NCBI RefSeq assembly: GCF_008831285.2
Contig: NC_045138.2
Coordinates: 41,781,115 to 41,845,114 of the forward strand
Direction: 5' to 3'
DNA: 64,000 nt
Source of the DNA: Nymphaea colorata
Lineage: Eukaryota; Streptophyta; Magnoliopsida; Nymphaeales; Nymphaeaceae
Part shown: positions 34,742 through 45,634 of the stretch, in pieces
Layout of the letters: each line of letters starts with the position of its first letter
Position numbering within the stretch: position 1 is the stretch's first letter
The notes under the pieces: generated by a model
What the model was told of the DNA's origin: nothing
What the model saw: only the letters and a program-made list of their open reading frames with translations
The model's database searches: none
Translations under genes and position numbers: made by a program

Positions 34742-35358
34742 AATCGACTTGGACTGAGTCGAACTGCGTAAATCCCATCCTGTCCTTTTAGGTTCTTGAA
34801 CGATCTGCATCTGACTTCCAATTTTGGCAACTCAGGCTGTTATGAAACTAGTGAAAAACCAGATGACTTCTGCAAACATGATGACTTCACTCTCATGTTC
34901 AATTTTTAAAACCAGCCTAGTCTGTTACTGCAACAAAATTCCTTTCCAGTGTGGTCCTTGGCTTCCACATTTCCATGTGAAACTTGCTTATCCTGGTATT
35001 AGGACTCCTAAAGCGTGAACTTGGATTTTTTTTCTGTTCGAGTAATCACTAAAGGTAGCGGTCCAGGTGAAATTATTAAACAATGACATCCACAAGTATT
35101 TTACATGTTTACATAATCTAAAAGGTTTTCCATTTTTACAAGTTCCAAAACTCTCTTCTTCAAGGTCATATGTTTGTGCATTTTGGGTGCAATAGTCGTG
35201 CCCAAGAACCTAAAAGGAGCAAATGTTTGGATCATGTATTGCTAGTGTGACTCTATAAGAGTTAAAAGATGAATTTGCAATTTTTTTGGTTGATAAAAGA
35301 TCTGTTTATGTCAAAAAAAACATGTCCAAAAGTTGCTTTTTAAGACTATGGCTGTAGC
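33540..35358. other. Non-coding; (CT)n and (TA)n microsatellites
   Basis: No gene is recognised. A (CT)n run lies at 33602-33618 and a (TA)n run at 34702-34738. Non-repetitive sequence at 33960-34560 contains short open frames without a domain; it may be low-copy intergenic DNA or a decayed gene. Confidence 0.45.
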
Positions 35359-35617
35359 TGTTAAGATATGGGTTGGGCCTAGTCAGATCAGACCCGACCT
35401 GACTCATCTTAACCACACGCATGGGTGGTGGCATACTTGTAAATTTTGTGTACTAAATTGTGATTAGTATATAATGATAACAAGAGGCAGGCGTCAAGGT
35501 TGTCGTCTTCATTCTTCTCTCTCTATCTTGCATAAGCAGTCTATTCCTCTTCTCCTCCTTTTGTATCTAATAAAGACTCCATCCGGTGGTTTGGTGTTGC
35601 ATATCAAAAATCTTACA
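35359..35617 (+). repeat. 5' LTR of copia element
   Basis: It starts 'TGTTAAGATATG' and ends just before the primer binding site. It matches the 3' LTR at 40151 along its length ('gggcctagtcagatca', 'ccacacgcatgggtggtgg', 'gataacaagaggcaggcgtc'). Relative to the 3' copy it lacks about 20 bp near 35445. Target duplications were not recognised. Confidence 0.85.
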
Positions 35618-35635
35618 TGGTATTAGAGCAGGTTT
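35618..35635 (+). promoter_or_regulatory. Primer binding site, initiator tRNA-Met
   Basis: 'TGGTATTAGAGCAGG' directly after the 5' LTR is complementary, apart from one mismatch, to the 3' end of plant initiator tRNA-Met (usual form TGGTATCAGAGC). Confidence 0.85.
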
Positions 35636-35659
35636 TGCCACTGAGAATATCCGGTAAGA

Positions 35660-35915
35660 ATTTCTAATTTCCGCCCTAATCTCTGTTTTTCTACCCTAAT
35701 CTTAAAATCTCTGTTTTCTGCCCTAATCTCTGTCACCTAACCCTAATCCCTACCTTCTGCCCTAATCTCAAAATTTTTGTTTTATCTCTATTTGCCCTAA
35801 TCCCTGCTGCCTACCCTAATCCCAAAATTTTTGTTTTTATCTCTATTTTTTATTGTTGTCGTCTGCCCTAATCCCTGAAGTCTACACTTAATCCCAAAAT
35901 TTTTGTTTTCCCTTT
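35660..35915 (+). repeat. CCCTAAT-type repeats in the copia leader
   Basis: The untranslated leader is an imperfect array of 'tgccctaatctctg', 'taccctaatcccaaaat' and 'ttttgttttatctctat' phrases, with units of roughly 30-60 bp. It lies between the primer binding site and the gag start. Confidence 0.8.
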
Positions 35916-35920
35916 GTTTT

Positions 35921-36916
35921 ATGATTGCTGCAACTATGGACCACAACCATAATTCCATCATCTTGTTGTCCAGTTTCCTCTTTCAACTCATGTCACAAAA
36001 GCTAAACCATACCAACTATTGGACATGGAAACGTCAAATAGTCCCTTTCATCAAGAGTCAGTGTCTCTAAGGACATCTCAATGACATCACACATGTGCCA
36101 CTAGAATGGATCATGCGAGAGGTGAAGAATGCTGTCGGGCAAGTTCAAGAAACCGTTCCATAAATCAATCTTGAATATGAGACGTGGATGGTTCATGATC
36201 AATCTCTTGTTGCATATATCACCTCCACATTATCCAAAGAAGTTTTGGCAGGTGATGATGATGATCTTTCAGCACTTAAGTTGTGGAATGTACTCGCTAT
36301 TACGTATTCTCAAGCATCATAAGCGAGATTCCTACAACTCAAGCAGCAATTTCAGGATATCAATCAAGGAACACACTCAGTTTTGGAGTACATACATGAA
36401 ATAAAAAATGTCAGCGACCAGCTTGCAATCATAGGGCACCCAGTGACAAGGACAAGGTACAACAGGTTCCGAGTGGATTGGGGTGAGATTTTGATGTTTT
36501 CAGTACTGCTTTAGAGGTATTACTTATGCTTCCCTCTTTTGAATACTTGAAAGTAAAATTGATTCGGCATGAAGCAAGTCGTATACAACGACAAGAATTA
36601 CCTTCTTTTGGTAGTTATAATATGTTAGTCACTGGCACCCATGATTTGCAATGAAGTTGTCCTAGAGTTTGGAACACGCAGGCTGGGATGGGGAGGTATT
36701 CTTCCTACACAAAAAACAAATGCAAAGGCAAATGTACCACGAAGAATACCTGCTTGTTTTTATTGCAATAACAGAGGTCATGTGAAGTCAGAATGTTGGC
36801 ATAACCCCCAAAATAAAGGAAAACATGTTAGGCGTGACAATAAGGCAGCAGGTCAACTGTGTCGAACACCATGTGCAACAGATGTTAATGATAGCTTTGT
36901 CCAAAGTCAATCTTAA
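35921..36916 (+). pseudogene. copia gag relic
   Basis: Gag forms the virus-like particle that packages element RNA. From ATG 35921 the frame reads 'MIAATMDHNHNSI', then 'LMSQKLNHTNYWTWKRQI' (about 35975-36030). A stop at 36067 interrupts it. 'ALKLWNVLAITYSQAS', stop, 'ARFLQLKQQFQDIN' follows near 36275-36365, with 'VLEYIHEIKNVSDQLA' near 36380-36430, all typical of the UBN2 gag family. After frame changes a CCHC zinc knuckle 'CFYCNNRGHVKSEC' is at 36755-36796. At least two stops and one frameshift make it non-functional. Confidence 0.85.
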
Positions 36917-37200
36917 TCAAAATGAGGAAGGACAATGGTATGTGGATTCTGGTGCTGCAGCTCATGTGACTGATGATGCAGATAAGCTCTCTAGTGCTCT
37001 CCCTTATTTAGTTAAAGACTCAATTGTCACAAGAGATGGTTCCCATCACAAAATATCTCATATTGGAAATGCACACATATCCATGGCTTATTCATCTATA
37101 CCTTTAAAGAATGTTTTTGTTGTTCCAAATGTCAAAAAATATCATTTATGTGTCAAAGTTTATTCATGATACTCATTCTTCTATTGAGTTTACTCATTCT
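36917..37200 (+). pseudogene. copia protease relic
   Basis: The retropepsin active site 'WYVDSGAAAHVTDD' is at 36935-36976 (Asp-Ser-Gly codons 36944-36952), followed by 'HISMAYSSIPLKNVFVVPNV' to about 37130. This is the single-domain aspartic protease that cleaves the polyprotein. The frame closes at 37169, before the integrase region. Confidence 0.8.
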
Positions 37201-37230
37201 GTTTATGTCAAGGATGCTTGAACCAAGAAG

Positions 37231-38215
37231 ATGTTCGTTGAGGGTGTTCGCAAAGGAGACATGTACGTCATTGAAGAAACTCCAAAGGTGTCTAAGTCAT
37301 GTATTTCAAATTCATTTTTTCTCAGTCATAGTGAAGTCAATACTATAGAGTATGATAAGTCATTCATTTGGCATGGTCATATAGCCCATTGTAGTCAGTC
37401 TTTCATTCAAAGTCTTGTTGCAAACAGACTCTTACATAAGTGTAGTCTAAGTCTCGTCAATGAGTCTAGCATGTGTTCAAGCTGTCATATTTGTAAGAGT
37501 CATGTTCTTCCTTTCCAATCAATAAATAAGCGAGCATCGAAGTTATTTGATACCATATATTCTGATATTTGGGGGTCTATTCTTATTTCTTCTTCTTTCG
37601 GGAGCAAATATTATGTTGTTTTCATTGATTATTATTCACGTTACACATGGATTCACTTCATGAAAAGCAAATCAGAGGTGTTCAGCTTGTTCACTCAATT
37701 TCATGTCTTAGTCCAAAACAAATACTTTAGTAATATTGTGCATTTCCAATGTGATGGTGGTGATGAGTTCATTTCAAATGAATTTACTGAGTATTTACTA
37801 AATCATGGGATCATTAGACAGATTTTCTGTCCACACACATTACAACAGAATGATATTGCTCAAAGAAAGCATAAGCACATAGTTGAAAGTGCTCTAAGTA
37901 TGATGCATAACACAGATGTGCAGATGAATTTAAGGACTGAAGTCTTCCATACTGTTGTTCATGTTATTAATTGACTGCCACTATTCATACTTGAAGGAAA
38001 ATCTCCATTCTTTATTTTACATCAAGAACAACCCAATTATAATAAACTACGTGTTTTTGGATACATCTATTATGTTCATATTGATGTTTCCTTGAGAAAT
38101 AAGATCCAAGGTCGAGCTATTATGCGCAGATTTGTGGGTTATCCAAAGAATTATAATGGCAATCGCTGCTACAATCCAAAGGCTAGACTTATGCATATTT
38201 CATAACATGTTCTTG
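37231..38215 (+). pseudogene. copia integrase relic with catalytic Glu lost
   Basis: The pre-integrase HHCC region ('FIWHGHIAHCSQSFIQSL', then 'CSSCHICKSH') is at 37355-37505. The core has the first Asp in 'TIYSDIWG' (37564) and the second in 'FQCDGGDEF' (37753). At the expected D-35-E position the usual 'AERK' is 'AQRK' (Gln codon 37861-37863), so the triad is broken. The open frame 37231-37974 ends at a stop. Beyond it, 'LRVFGYICYV'-like and 'NCYNPKARLM'-like sequence continues to about 38215 with a further stop. Integrase inserts element cDNA; this copy cannot. Confidence 0.88.
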
Positions 38216-38499
38216 ATGAGCATAAGTTGAAAGACTTAAAGGAGCCACGTGCGATGTTCAATACAAGCAATAATACATATGATTCATGGTTGAGTGCTAA
38301 AATATTAAGCCAAGGAGATGATGCATACCCCACACACAGTGACAAAGTTATAAATGATTCTGAGGCAGTCTCAATTGTTCAGATGGGCAGCACGCCTCCA
38401 CCTCCTCAGACGACTAGCACGTCTTCGCCTAATCAGTTTTCAAAAACAGTATATATTCGATGATCAGTTCTAGCAACCGCTCCAAAACTATCATCACTT

Positions 38500-39480
38500 G
38501 ACTACGTAGATCAAAACGTGTGCGACACCCTATTAATAAATTGGTAAGTTGTGATAACTTCTCTTTAAATTTTCAACTTTTTATGACAGAATTAAGCAAA
38601 GGGGTAAAGCCAAAATGTTATGAACATGCATGCAAGAATAAGTATTGGGTCGAGGCCATGAATGAATAAATAGCTGCTTTACATGAATGTCAAACTTGGG
38701 CGATTGTTATTCGTTCGGATAATAAGAAGGTAGTGGGTTCAAAATGTGTTTACAAACTCAAATGTCAACCTGATGGAAGTATTGATGGACATAAGTCTTG
38801 TCTTGTGGCTAGAGGTTTCACTCAGCAGTACGGGGAAGATTATGATGAGACTTTCAGTCCAGTTGTCAAGATGGGAACAATACGGGTTGTCATTTCTCTT
38901 GCAGTCTCACATGGATGGACTTTATGACAGTTGGATATTAAAAATGTTTTTCTCGATGGTTTTCTGAAAGAATAAGTACACATGGAACAACCTCTAGGTT
39001 ATGCTACTAATGATCCAACCAAATGGGTGTGTAAGTTACAAAGATTACTATTGAGCTTAAGCAAGAATTTCGCTCATGGTTCTATAGATTTTCTATTCAT
39101 GTATAGAGACTGGTTTTCTCAAAAGTTCTCTTGATCGTTCCTTATTTATATATCATTCAAGTGAAATTACAATGTGGCTACTCATATATGTAGATGACAT
39201 AGTTCTCACTAGAAATTATTCATGTCATATATCTTATCTTAAGAAAGTATGAAGCAACAATTCAAAATGAAGGATCTCGGTACACTACGGTATTTTTTTG
39301 GTGTCGAGCTTGATAGAAAGGGTGACGTGTTTACTCTTACGCAGCACAAATATACTCTTGATATATCGGACAAAGTAGGTATGACAAGTTGCAAGCCCAT
39401 CAATACTCCTATTGTTCTCAACACAAAATTAAATTCCTCTGATAGGAGTAATGCATATCAAAATCTTAGTTTTTATTAGA
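38500..39480 (+). pseudogene. copia reverse transcriptase relic
   Basis: Copia reverse transcriptase landmarks are in order: 'YWVEAMNE' then a stop (38645-38670), 'VVGSKCVYKLKCQPDGSIDG' (38730-38790) and 'CLVARGFTQQYGEDYDETFS' (38800-38858). 'VVISLAVSHGWTL', stop, 'QLDIKNVFLDGF' follows (38889-38963). 'LLIYVDDIVLT' has the catalytic YVDD at 39187-39198, and 'MKQQFKMKDLGTLRYFFGVE' starts at 39249. The region 39040-39170 is damaged and several stops are present. The catalytic Asp pair survives, but the frame does not. Confidence 0.9.
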
Positions 39481-40140
39481 GTATAGTTGGCATGTTGCAA
39501 TATCTTACCTTTACATTCTCAGACATAGTATATGCAATGAATCAAGCTTCTCAGTTTATGCACACACCCACAGAAGGACATATAGATACTACTAAACATA
39601 TTTTGCGTTATCTTAAGGTTACTCATGGGGATGGACTCGTCTACACAAGAACGGAAACTGATTTAAATGGAAATACCATTTTCACCTATACTGATGCAAA
39701 TTGGGCCAATGATCCAGGTGGTGGATGATCAGTTTCAGGTTATTGTATCTTTCTTAACTCCAATCTTGTTTGTTGGAGCAGCAGGAAACAACGTGCAGTT
39801 GCCAGATCGAGCACTGAGGCAGAATATAGGGCAATGGCTGTCAGCGTAGCTGAAGTTTCATGGTTGCATCATCTGCTTGGAGAACTCTCTCTTCTTATTG
39901 CCCTATCATCTCTATTTTGTGATAACCAAAGTGCCATCAAGATTACTTTTAATCCTATCCACATAATCGTACTAATGTTGTTCAACATTTCATTCGCCAA
40001 AAGGTTGAGGAAAGTGAAATTATTCCTACTTATATACCCACGTCTCAACAAGTGGCTGATCTATTTACCAAGGGTCTCATGGGGCGTCATTTATGGGAAT
40101 TGAAGAACAAATTGTCCATGATCAAACCTCATGCACAACT
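39481..40140 (+). pseudogene. copia RNase H relic
   Basis: After 'SIVGMLQYLTFTFSDIVYAM' (39481-39540) and 'MHTPTEGHIDTTKHILRYLK' come RNase H motifs: 'YTDANWAND' (about 39690), 'SSTEAEYRAMA' (about 39812) and 'CDNQSAIKI' (about 39920). The terminal 'VADLFTKGLMGRHLW' lies near 40050-40095. A stop at 39726-39728 and a frameshift near 39960 break the frame. RNase H removes RNA from the RNA-DNA hybrid during replication. Confidence 0.9.
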
Positions 40141-40150
40141 TGAGGGGGGC
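40138..40150 (+). promoter_or_regulatory. Polypurine tract of copia element
   Basis: 'cttgaggggggc' directly precedes the 3' LTR, the usual position for the plus-strand primer. Confidence 0.8.
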
Positions 40151-40437
40151 TGTTAAGATATGTGTTGGGCCTAGTCAGATCAAACCTGATCCGACCCATC
40201 TTAACCACACGCATGGGTGGTGGCATACTTGTAAATTTTAATATTGTTTTGTGTATTTTGTTTGTATACTACATTGTGATTAGTATATAATGATAACAAG
40301 AGGCAGGCGTCTAGGTTGTTGCCCTCATTCTTCTCTCTCTCTCTCTTGCACGAGCAGTCTATTCCTCTTCTCTTCCTTTTGTGTCTACTAAAGATTCCAT
40401 CTGATGGTTTGGTGTTACATATCAAAAATCAATCACA
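40151..40437 (+). repeat. 3' LTR of copia element
   Basis: It starts 'TGTTAAGATATG' as in the 5' LTR and ends near 'atcaatcaca'; the final few bases are uncertain because they differ from the 5' copy. Substitutions between the LTRs are numerous, so the insertion is old. Confidence 0.8.
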
Positions 40438-41870
40438 ACCACAAGGCTAGAACGAAGTATTGTTAAATGAGTTTCTGTAGCTGTATGTACATTGGCTAAT
40501 GGAAAGCATTAGCAATGTAAAATGTCACCATGACCATGAGCTTCTTTTGTTAGTGTACCATCATTAGAATACGGACCAAAGACAAGGGACATAAGCATGG
40601 TTGCTATTGCAATATTGAGTAGTTTGGTCTTAATTCCATTTGGCTCTGGCATGAGCTGTTTCTTAGTACCTTCACATTTTACACGCTGCAGACCACCTCT
40701 GCCTACTTGAATATGCACTTACATTTTAAAATTTCAAGTTAAAACAGGTCAAGAATCCAATGCTTGCAGTGCATCTCTTTGGCATAAGCCCGGACATGGG
40801 TCAGAATCTGATCTTGCTTGTACAACCAAGAAAAGGTAGACAATTTTAACTGCTTTTTGAATATGTAACGTAGGTTTAAGACTTCAATCATTGATGCAAC
40901 AGCATAACATGAAACAGAACCCAAATTTACAGTTGCTTGTTTTCTGGATTGGATTAAAGTGTATGATGACAGTGCACTGGTGCAAACAGATGCCAGCACT
41001 AGATTTCAGCAAAACAACCCTCTTCTGTTTCCTTGTTTCTACGTGATTTATATCATCATTACTGAAACAGATATGACAAAAGTACTTTCAGAATAACCAT
41101 CAGAATAACCATTCTCTTTTGGGTGTCCATGATTATGCTCTATGTAAATATAATCATTTACATATTTTTACTTTGGTTATATGTTTTGATGGAAAGATGT
41201 TTCAGCACTTTTAAATCTTTTTGTGGATCTAGCTTGGAGCTGAATCATGCCAGATATAAGTATAAACCCAAGTTCTATACGAAGATCCAAATCAAATATT
41301 GGTGAACATCGGCAATTAGCTTAACAATTCTGATCCCAATATGTGTGTTCTTACTGAATCTTGCAAAAGACAAGTTTTCTCAAACGTAAGCAGGTTACTG
41401 ATATCTGATCACACTAATTAGATCCAGCCTCAAATGATGTTCCTAGTCTGACTTATGTCAGACGTTACCTTGGTTTAATATGTTCCATAACCTGGAAAAG
41501 TTCCTATTGTCTCCGATGAGACAATTGAATAAGTTCAAATCTTATGGTATAGAACCAAAATTTCAAAATAGCATGTTAGGCACAGATTGGTACATGACCA
41601 TGTGGTAGCGTCCTTCTACCGAACCTATTCAGATTGGTAAGATACACACACACGATGACACAATCAGGTTAAGCCAAACCCTAATTCCTCCTTTAATAAA
41701 AACATTCCTGGCATCGGTTAACGACAGTCTTATATATTAAGTCAGAGATCCATGGGTTTGCTTGGACAGACGACCTGTCCCCTTATTCTTTACTAACAGG
41801 TACTCATATTTTCTCTTGTTCACATTTGACTCCCTTATATGGACCCGACTCTATCAACCAACCTGTCCCT
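40438..41870. other. Non-coding, no gene recognised
   Basis: Short open frames (for example 40509-40718 minus, with a hydrophobic stretch 'LLNIAIATMLMSLVFG') match no family I know. From about 41590 to 41880 the sequence could be LTR of the adjacent gypsy remnant ('ccttgtcctcaaag' at 41880 is the 'CTTGAGGACAAGG' tail motif of chromoviruses on the minus strand), but no LTR pair was found. Confidence 0.45.
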
Positions 41871-41879
41871 TAACCTACA

Positions 41880-44400
41880 CCTTGTCCTCAAAGTGTAAAT
41901 TCAGGTAACCTCTGTTGCAACTCGAAAGAACTTTCCTGTGTTGGTTCAGGTGCCTCTGGCCCTTGCCATTCAACCAGCCATTGTCTCCAAGGTTCCACCT
42001 CATTTGCCCAATTGTCTTTGCAGAACTAGCAAAGTTGTCACTAGTATCTCCGATGAAGTTTTGGGTGGAGATTGAGGGTAACAGTTTATTCTGGTTGTGG
42101 CTAACATGGTTTTAGATGCGAAACATAGAAGATTGGGTGAATTGCAAAGCCTTCCAATAGCTGCAGCTTGTAAGCTACCTTACTCACCTTTTATTGAATT
42201 TGAAAGGGCTCATAATAGCGTGATGAAAATTTTTGATCACCCAATGTTTTGCATTGTACCTTTCCAGCTGTTTTTTTTTTTTTAAGTATGCTCATTCTCT
42301 TTTTTTGTTATATATACCCATTATCCTACTTGGTATTCCCGATTCCTGTAGTGTTTATTGTGTTGTTGTTGCATTTTGTTTTAGGCAGTAGCTAACCGAT
42401 CCTCAATCACCTTCAACACTTGATCTCTTGTAACCAGTTGTATGTCCACTTCATCCAGTTGTCCTCCTTGTGGTTGACAATAACGCAGGTCTGGTGGGGA
42501 TCATTCATACACAACTTCAAATAGGGACGTTTTGGTGGTGGAATATGGCACAGTGTTATAAGAAAACTTTGCCCATGACTCAGTCCAGTTGTGTAGTTGT
42601 ACCTCTGCATAGCACCTTAAATAAGTCACTGAAACACTATTAACTACTTCAGTTTGCCCACGCGTTGCAGATGGTAGGCCGTACTCATTTTGAGTTTAGT
42701 ACCATGTCATGTACATTAAGTCTACCAAAATTTACTTAAAAACAAAGGGATCTCTATCACTTACTATTGACCTTCGCATTCCGTGCAACTTACCAACGTT
42801 CTCTTGAAAGGCTTTCGCTACTTCCTTTCCTGAAAAAGGATGGGTGGGAGCTATGAAATGTGCGCACGTTTGGAAAGTCTGCCTAAAACCACTAGTATGA
42901 CTGACTTTCCCTTGGACTTGGGCAGAACTTCGATGAAATCCATGCATAAATCTGCCCATATACACATAGGAATTGGAGGGGCTGGAGGAGACCGGCAGGC
43001 TTAAGCATCTTGTATTTGTGTGTTTGGAATGTGGCTCAAGCACACACATATTCCCTCACCTCCATTTTCATCCTAGGTCAATAAAAAGTGTGGTTGATCC
43101 ACTGGTAAGTATATCCTACCCCTTGATGGCGTGTCTCCTTGAAACCGTGGGAGAGTGTAATGATAGTTTTAGTAAGGCTTGATTCTGAGGACACATAGAC
43201 TCGATTATGATTATATAGATAAGGTGATTGCGAACTGTAGCCATACATCTACGTAGGGGGAGGTTTCTATTCTTTTCCTTATGTCCTGTATCGATTTTGC
43301 CTACTCGTGTTCCTTTACTAAATTATCCCAAATGCCTGAAGTATATAATGGCCAGTGTTTTTAGCTGAAATGCATCGTGACCCTCTGACTTATCTGTTTC
43401 AAACTGCCGTTATTAGCCCATCCACGACCAGCTTAGCTGATCCCCTCTTATATAGTATTTCAAGGTCATGTCCAAGAAATTTGATAACTCATTTTTGCTG
43501 AACAAGTGAGAGGTTTTCTACTGCATATAGTGTTTCAAGCTACTGTGATCAGTATAGATTTAGAATTTCCTTCCAACTAAACAATGGTGCCATCTGCGAA
43601 CAGCTAAGACAATAGCAATTAGTTCCCTTTCATGAACTCATGTGCCTCTGAAACACTCTCCCATGGCTATGGCTTGGCTGAAAAAGGCAATTGAATTCTT
43701 TCCTTGATTTAGGACAGCTCCCACCCTTTTTTCAGATGCATCAGTCTCCAACCAAAAAAATTCACTAAAATCGAGTAGGGGTAGTATGGGAACAATGGTT
43801 ATAACTTCCTTGAGCAAGTCAAAGGTTTCCTTCCCATCTTCCTTTCAATCAAATCGGTTCTTTTTTAGCATCTTCTTTAGTGGGGCTGTTATTCCAAACT
43901 TCCTCATTAATCTTTGATAATAACCTGCAAGTTCTAAGAAAGCAGGTAAACCCTTGATTCCTTGTGGTACGGGCCAGTCTTTTGTAGCAGCCACCTTACC
44001 ATGCTCCATCTGCACTCCTTGCTTAGATATTATGTGTCCCAAATAAGTGACGTGGGAGCACCCGATCAAGCATTTTGAGATCTTTGCATATAGCCTATGT
44101 TTCCTTAGCCATTCCAGTAATCTTCTCAGCTGCTCCAAATGTTCTTTCATGCCTGCACTATAAACTAATGCGTCATCAAAAAATACTAGCACAAATTTGT
44201 GTAAATAAGACCTAAATATATTGTTCATCTGTACTTGAAAAGTTTGACGGGCATTAGTTAAGCCGAAAGGTATACATGTGAATTCATAATGCCCTTCATG
44301 CTTTTGAAAGACAATTTTTGGAATATCTTCTGGGCACATCTTGATTTGATACCCTACCTTTAGGTCTAATTTGGAGAAGATTTAATCGTGTTAAATTTTT
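41880..44400 (-). pseudogene. Old chromovirus (Ty3/gypsy) pol remnant
   Basis: Read on the minus strand the pol order is intact but heavily broken. The reverse transcriptase has 'CPEDIPKIVFQKHEGHYEF' (about 44340-44285), 'PFGLTNARQTFQ' and active site 'VFFDDALVYS' (about 44190-44160), with 'HRLYAKISKCLIG' after it. The RNase H has 'ETDASEKRVGAVL' (about 43755), 'HERELIAIVLAVRRWHHCLV' (about 43640) and 'YTDHSSLKH' (about 43555). The integrase core has 'RAHFIAPTHPFSGKEVAKAF' and 'NVGKLHGMRRSIVSDRDP' (about 42860-42740), with 'QTEVVN' carrying the Glu near 42650. The end of a chromodomain, 'WLVEWQGPEAPEPTQE' and 'ELQQRLPEFTL', lies at about 41985-41895. The gag, protease and LTRs are missing. 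It is much more decayed than the element at 45.6-57 kb. Confidence 0.88.
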
Positions 44401-44559
44401 TTCTAACTCCCTTGCTACCATAGGAGAGTATGTGAAATAATATTGACTTGATCCTATTTTTTTCTTATTGATTTGCCAAGCTCTTATAAAATTTTTATTA
44501 CCACCATCACTCCTCAAAAAACGCTTCCCAGTTTTTCAAAATTGTTTGATAATCAAGAA

Positions 44560-45075
44560 AATGCCTCGGCCCGACCAATACGCTACGCCATTTTTAACAT
44601 TGGTTTGGTTTGTTAGTTAATCAAGAAAGACGCCTTCAGATGTTTCAGCCTAAGCCCTCATCTCAAGCAACAACTGAAAATGCCTCGGTCACCTTCTACT
44701 CTCAACGAGGATGTGGTATAGGTAATTATAGAGGTTCTGGTTGTGGTCGATTTAGAGGAGGAGGCCGTCATGGTCATGGAAGTAAACAATATTCCAATGA
44801 TAGTAAACAAGAAGGTCAAAATCAGTCATCAGGCCAAGTTGTTTGTCAGTTTTGTGGGAGAAAAAATCATACTGCTAGAACATGCTATGATATTGCTAAA
44901 GCTTTCACAGCCCATATTCTTGATCGTTCCTTTGAATAAGCCTGTATTCCAGACACTTGTGCCTCTGACCACTATTTCTCTAGATTATGTTATTTATGGT
45001 ATTGATGAAATTCTGAATGGTGATGAGTCATTGCCTTCCCACAAACAGGTTAGCAAGTTCTATTCAAAGCTCTCC
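44560..45075 (+). pseudogene. copia gag C-terminal fragment
   Basis: The frame opening at 44610 reads 'LVNQERRLQMFQPKPS', then a Gly/Arg-rich stretch ('GNYRGSGCGRFRGGGRHGHG') and a zinc knuckle 'CQFCGRKNHTARTC' (44845-44886). This is the typical C-terminal part of a Ty1/copia gag, whose CCHC finger binds RNA. The preceding frame is shifted. It lies head to head with the gypsy remnant, on the opposite strand, with no LTR in sight. Confidence 0.8.
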
Positions 45076-45625
45076 AAAAAAACATAAAAGAGTTCGCAAT
45101 GGGTACAGATTTATAAGAAAAGCAAAAAAACAAATGATAACAAAATACTAAATATAGAGCATGCCTTCTAGAGCTTCCAATCTCCATGCACAAAAGCTTG
45201 AACTAATTAGATTTAGAAGCCAATCATCTTCAAGTGCATGTCTAAATCTCCCAAATGAAAGCTAGATGGAATCAGCAATTTTCATGTTGGTGTCCTTGGA
45301 GGGCAACTGAGAACTGTGCGATCCAATCAAACTGAGCCCCTCTCAAGCTGAAGCAAAAAATGTAAGGTTTCATTTTTCCATGCATATTTCTCTTTGAAAA
45401 TTTATTTCCTGAGAGGAGGTTCTTCAACCAATCATATCCAAGATGCCTTCAAAAGTGTTAGTAGAGTCTCATCTGCTTCATGTGCCCAAGTGGGAAGAGC
45501 ACGAACGTTTGGCCTAGAGTGGGCGACATAGAACATGGTGGCATGTGGATGGTCGACATTTGTTGCATGGGCCTAATGCATGGCATCATTCAGGGGTGTG
45601 AAGTGAATATACAATGAATTTGAAG
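45076..45625. other. Non-coding flank of the nested insertion
   Basis: No gene is recognised. Its right end joins, through the 8-bp duplication GTGGTGAC, to sequence that resumes at 58188. It is therefore the pre-insertion locus into which the hAT-like element and then the LTR element went. Confidence 0.5.
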
Positions 45626-45629
45626 GTGG

Positions 45630-45634
45630 TGACC
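45630..45634. repeat. Left target-site duplication (TGACC)
   Basis: TGACC directly precedes the LTR start TGGTGGGAACC. The partner is at 57056-57060. Confidence 0.9.

Noticed and set aside
40472-40490. 'gtagctgt' after the copia 3' LTR as a target duplication matching 'gtagctgt' at 35354
   Set aside because: It lies about 40 bp beyond the LTR end, so it is not adjacent and cannot be claimed as a TSD.
40509-40718. Small minus-strand protein with a hydrophobic segment
   Set aside because: No family recognised, no supporting signals; cannot be distinguished from a chance open frame.
41880-44400. Possible endogenous pararetrovirus (caulimovirid), suggested by the reverse transcriptase and RNase H
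   Set aside because: An integrase core and chromodomain follow, which pararetroviruses lack; it is a Ty3/gypsy chromovirus.
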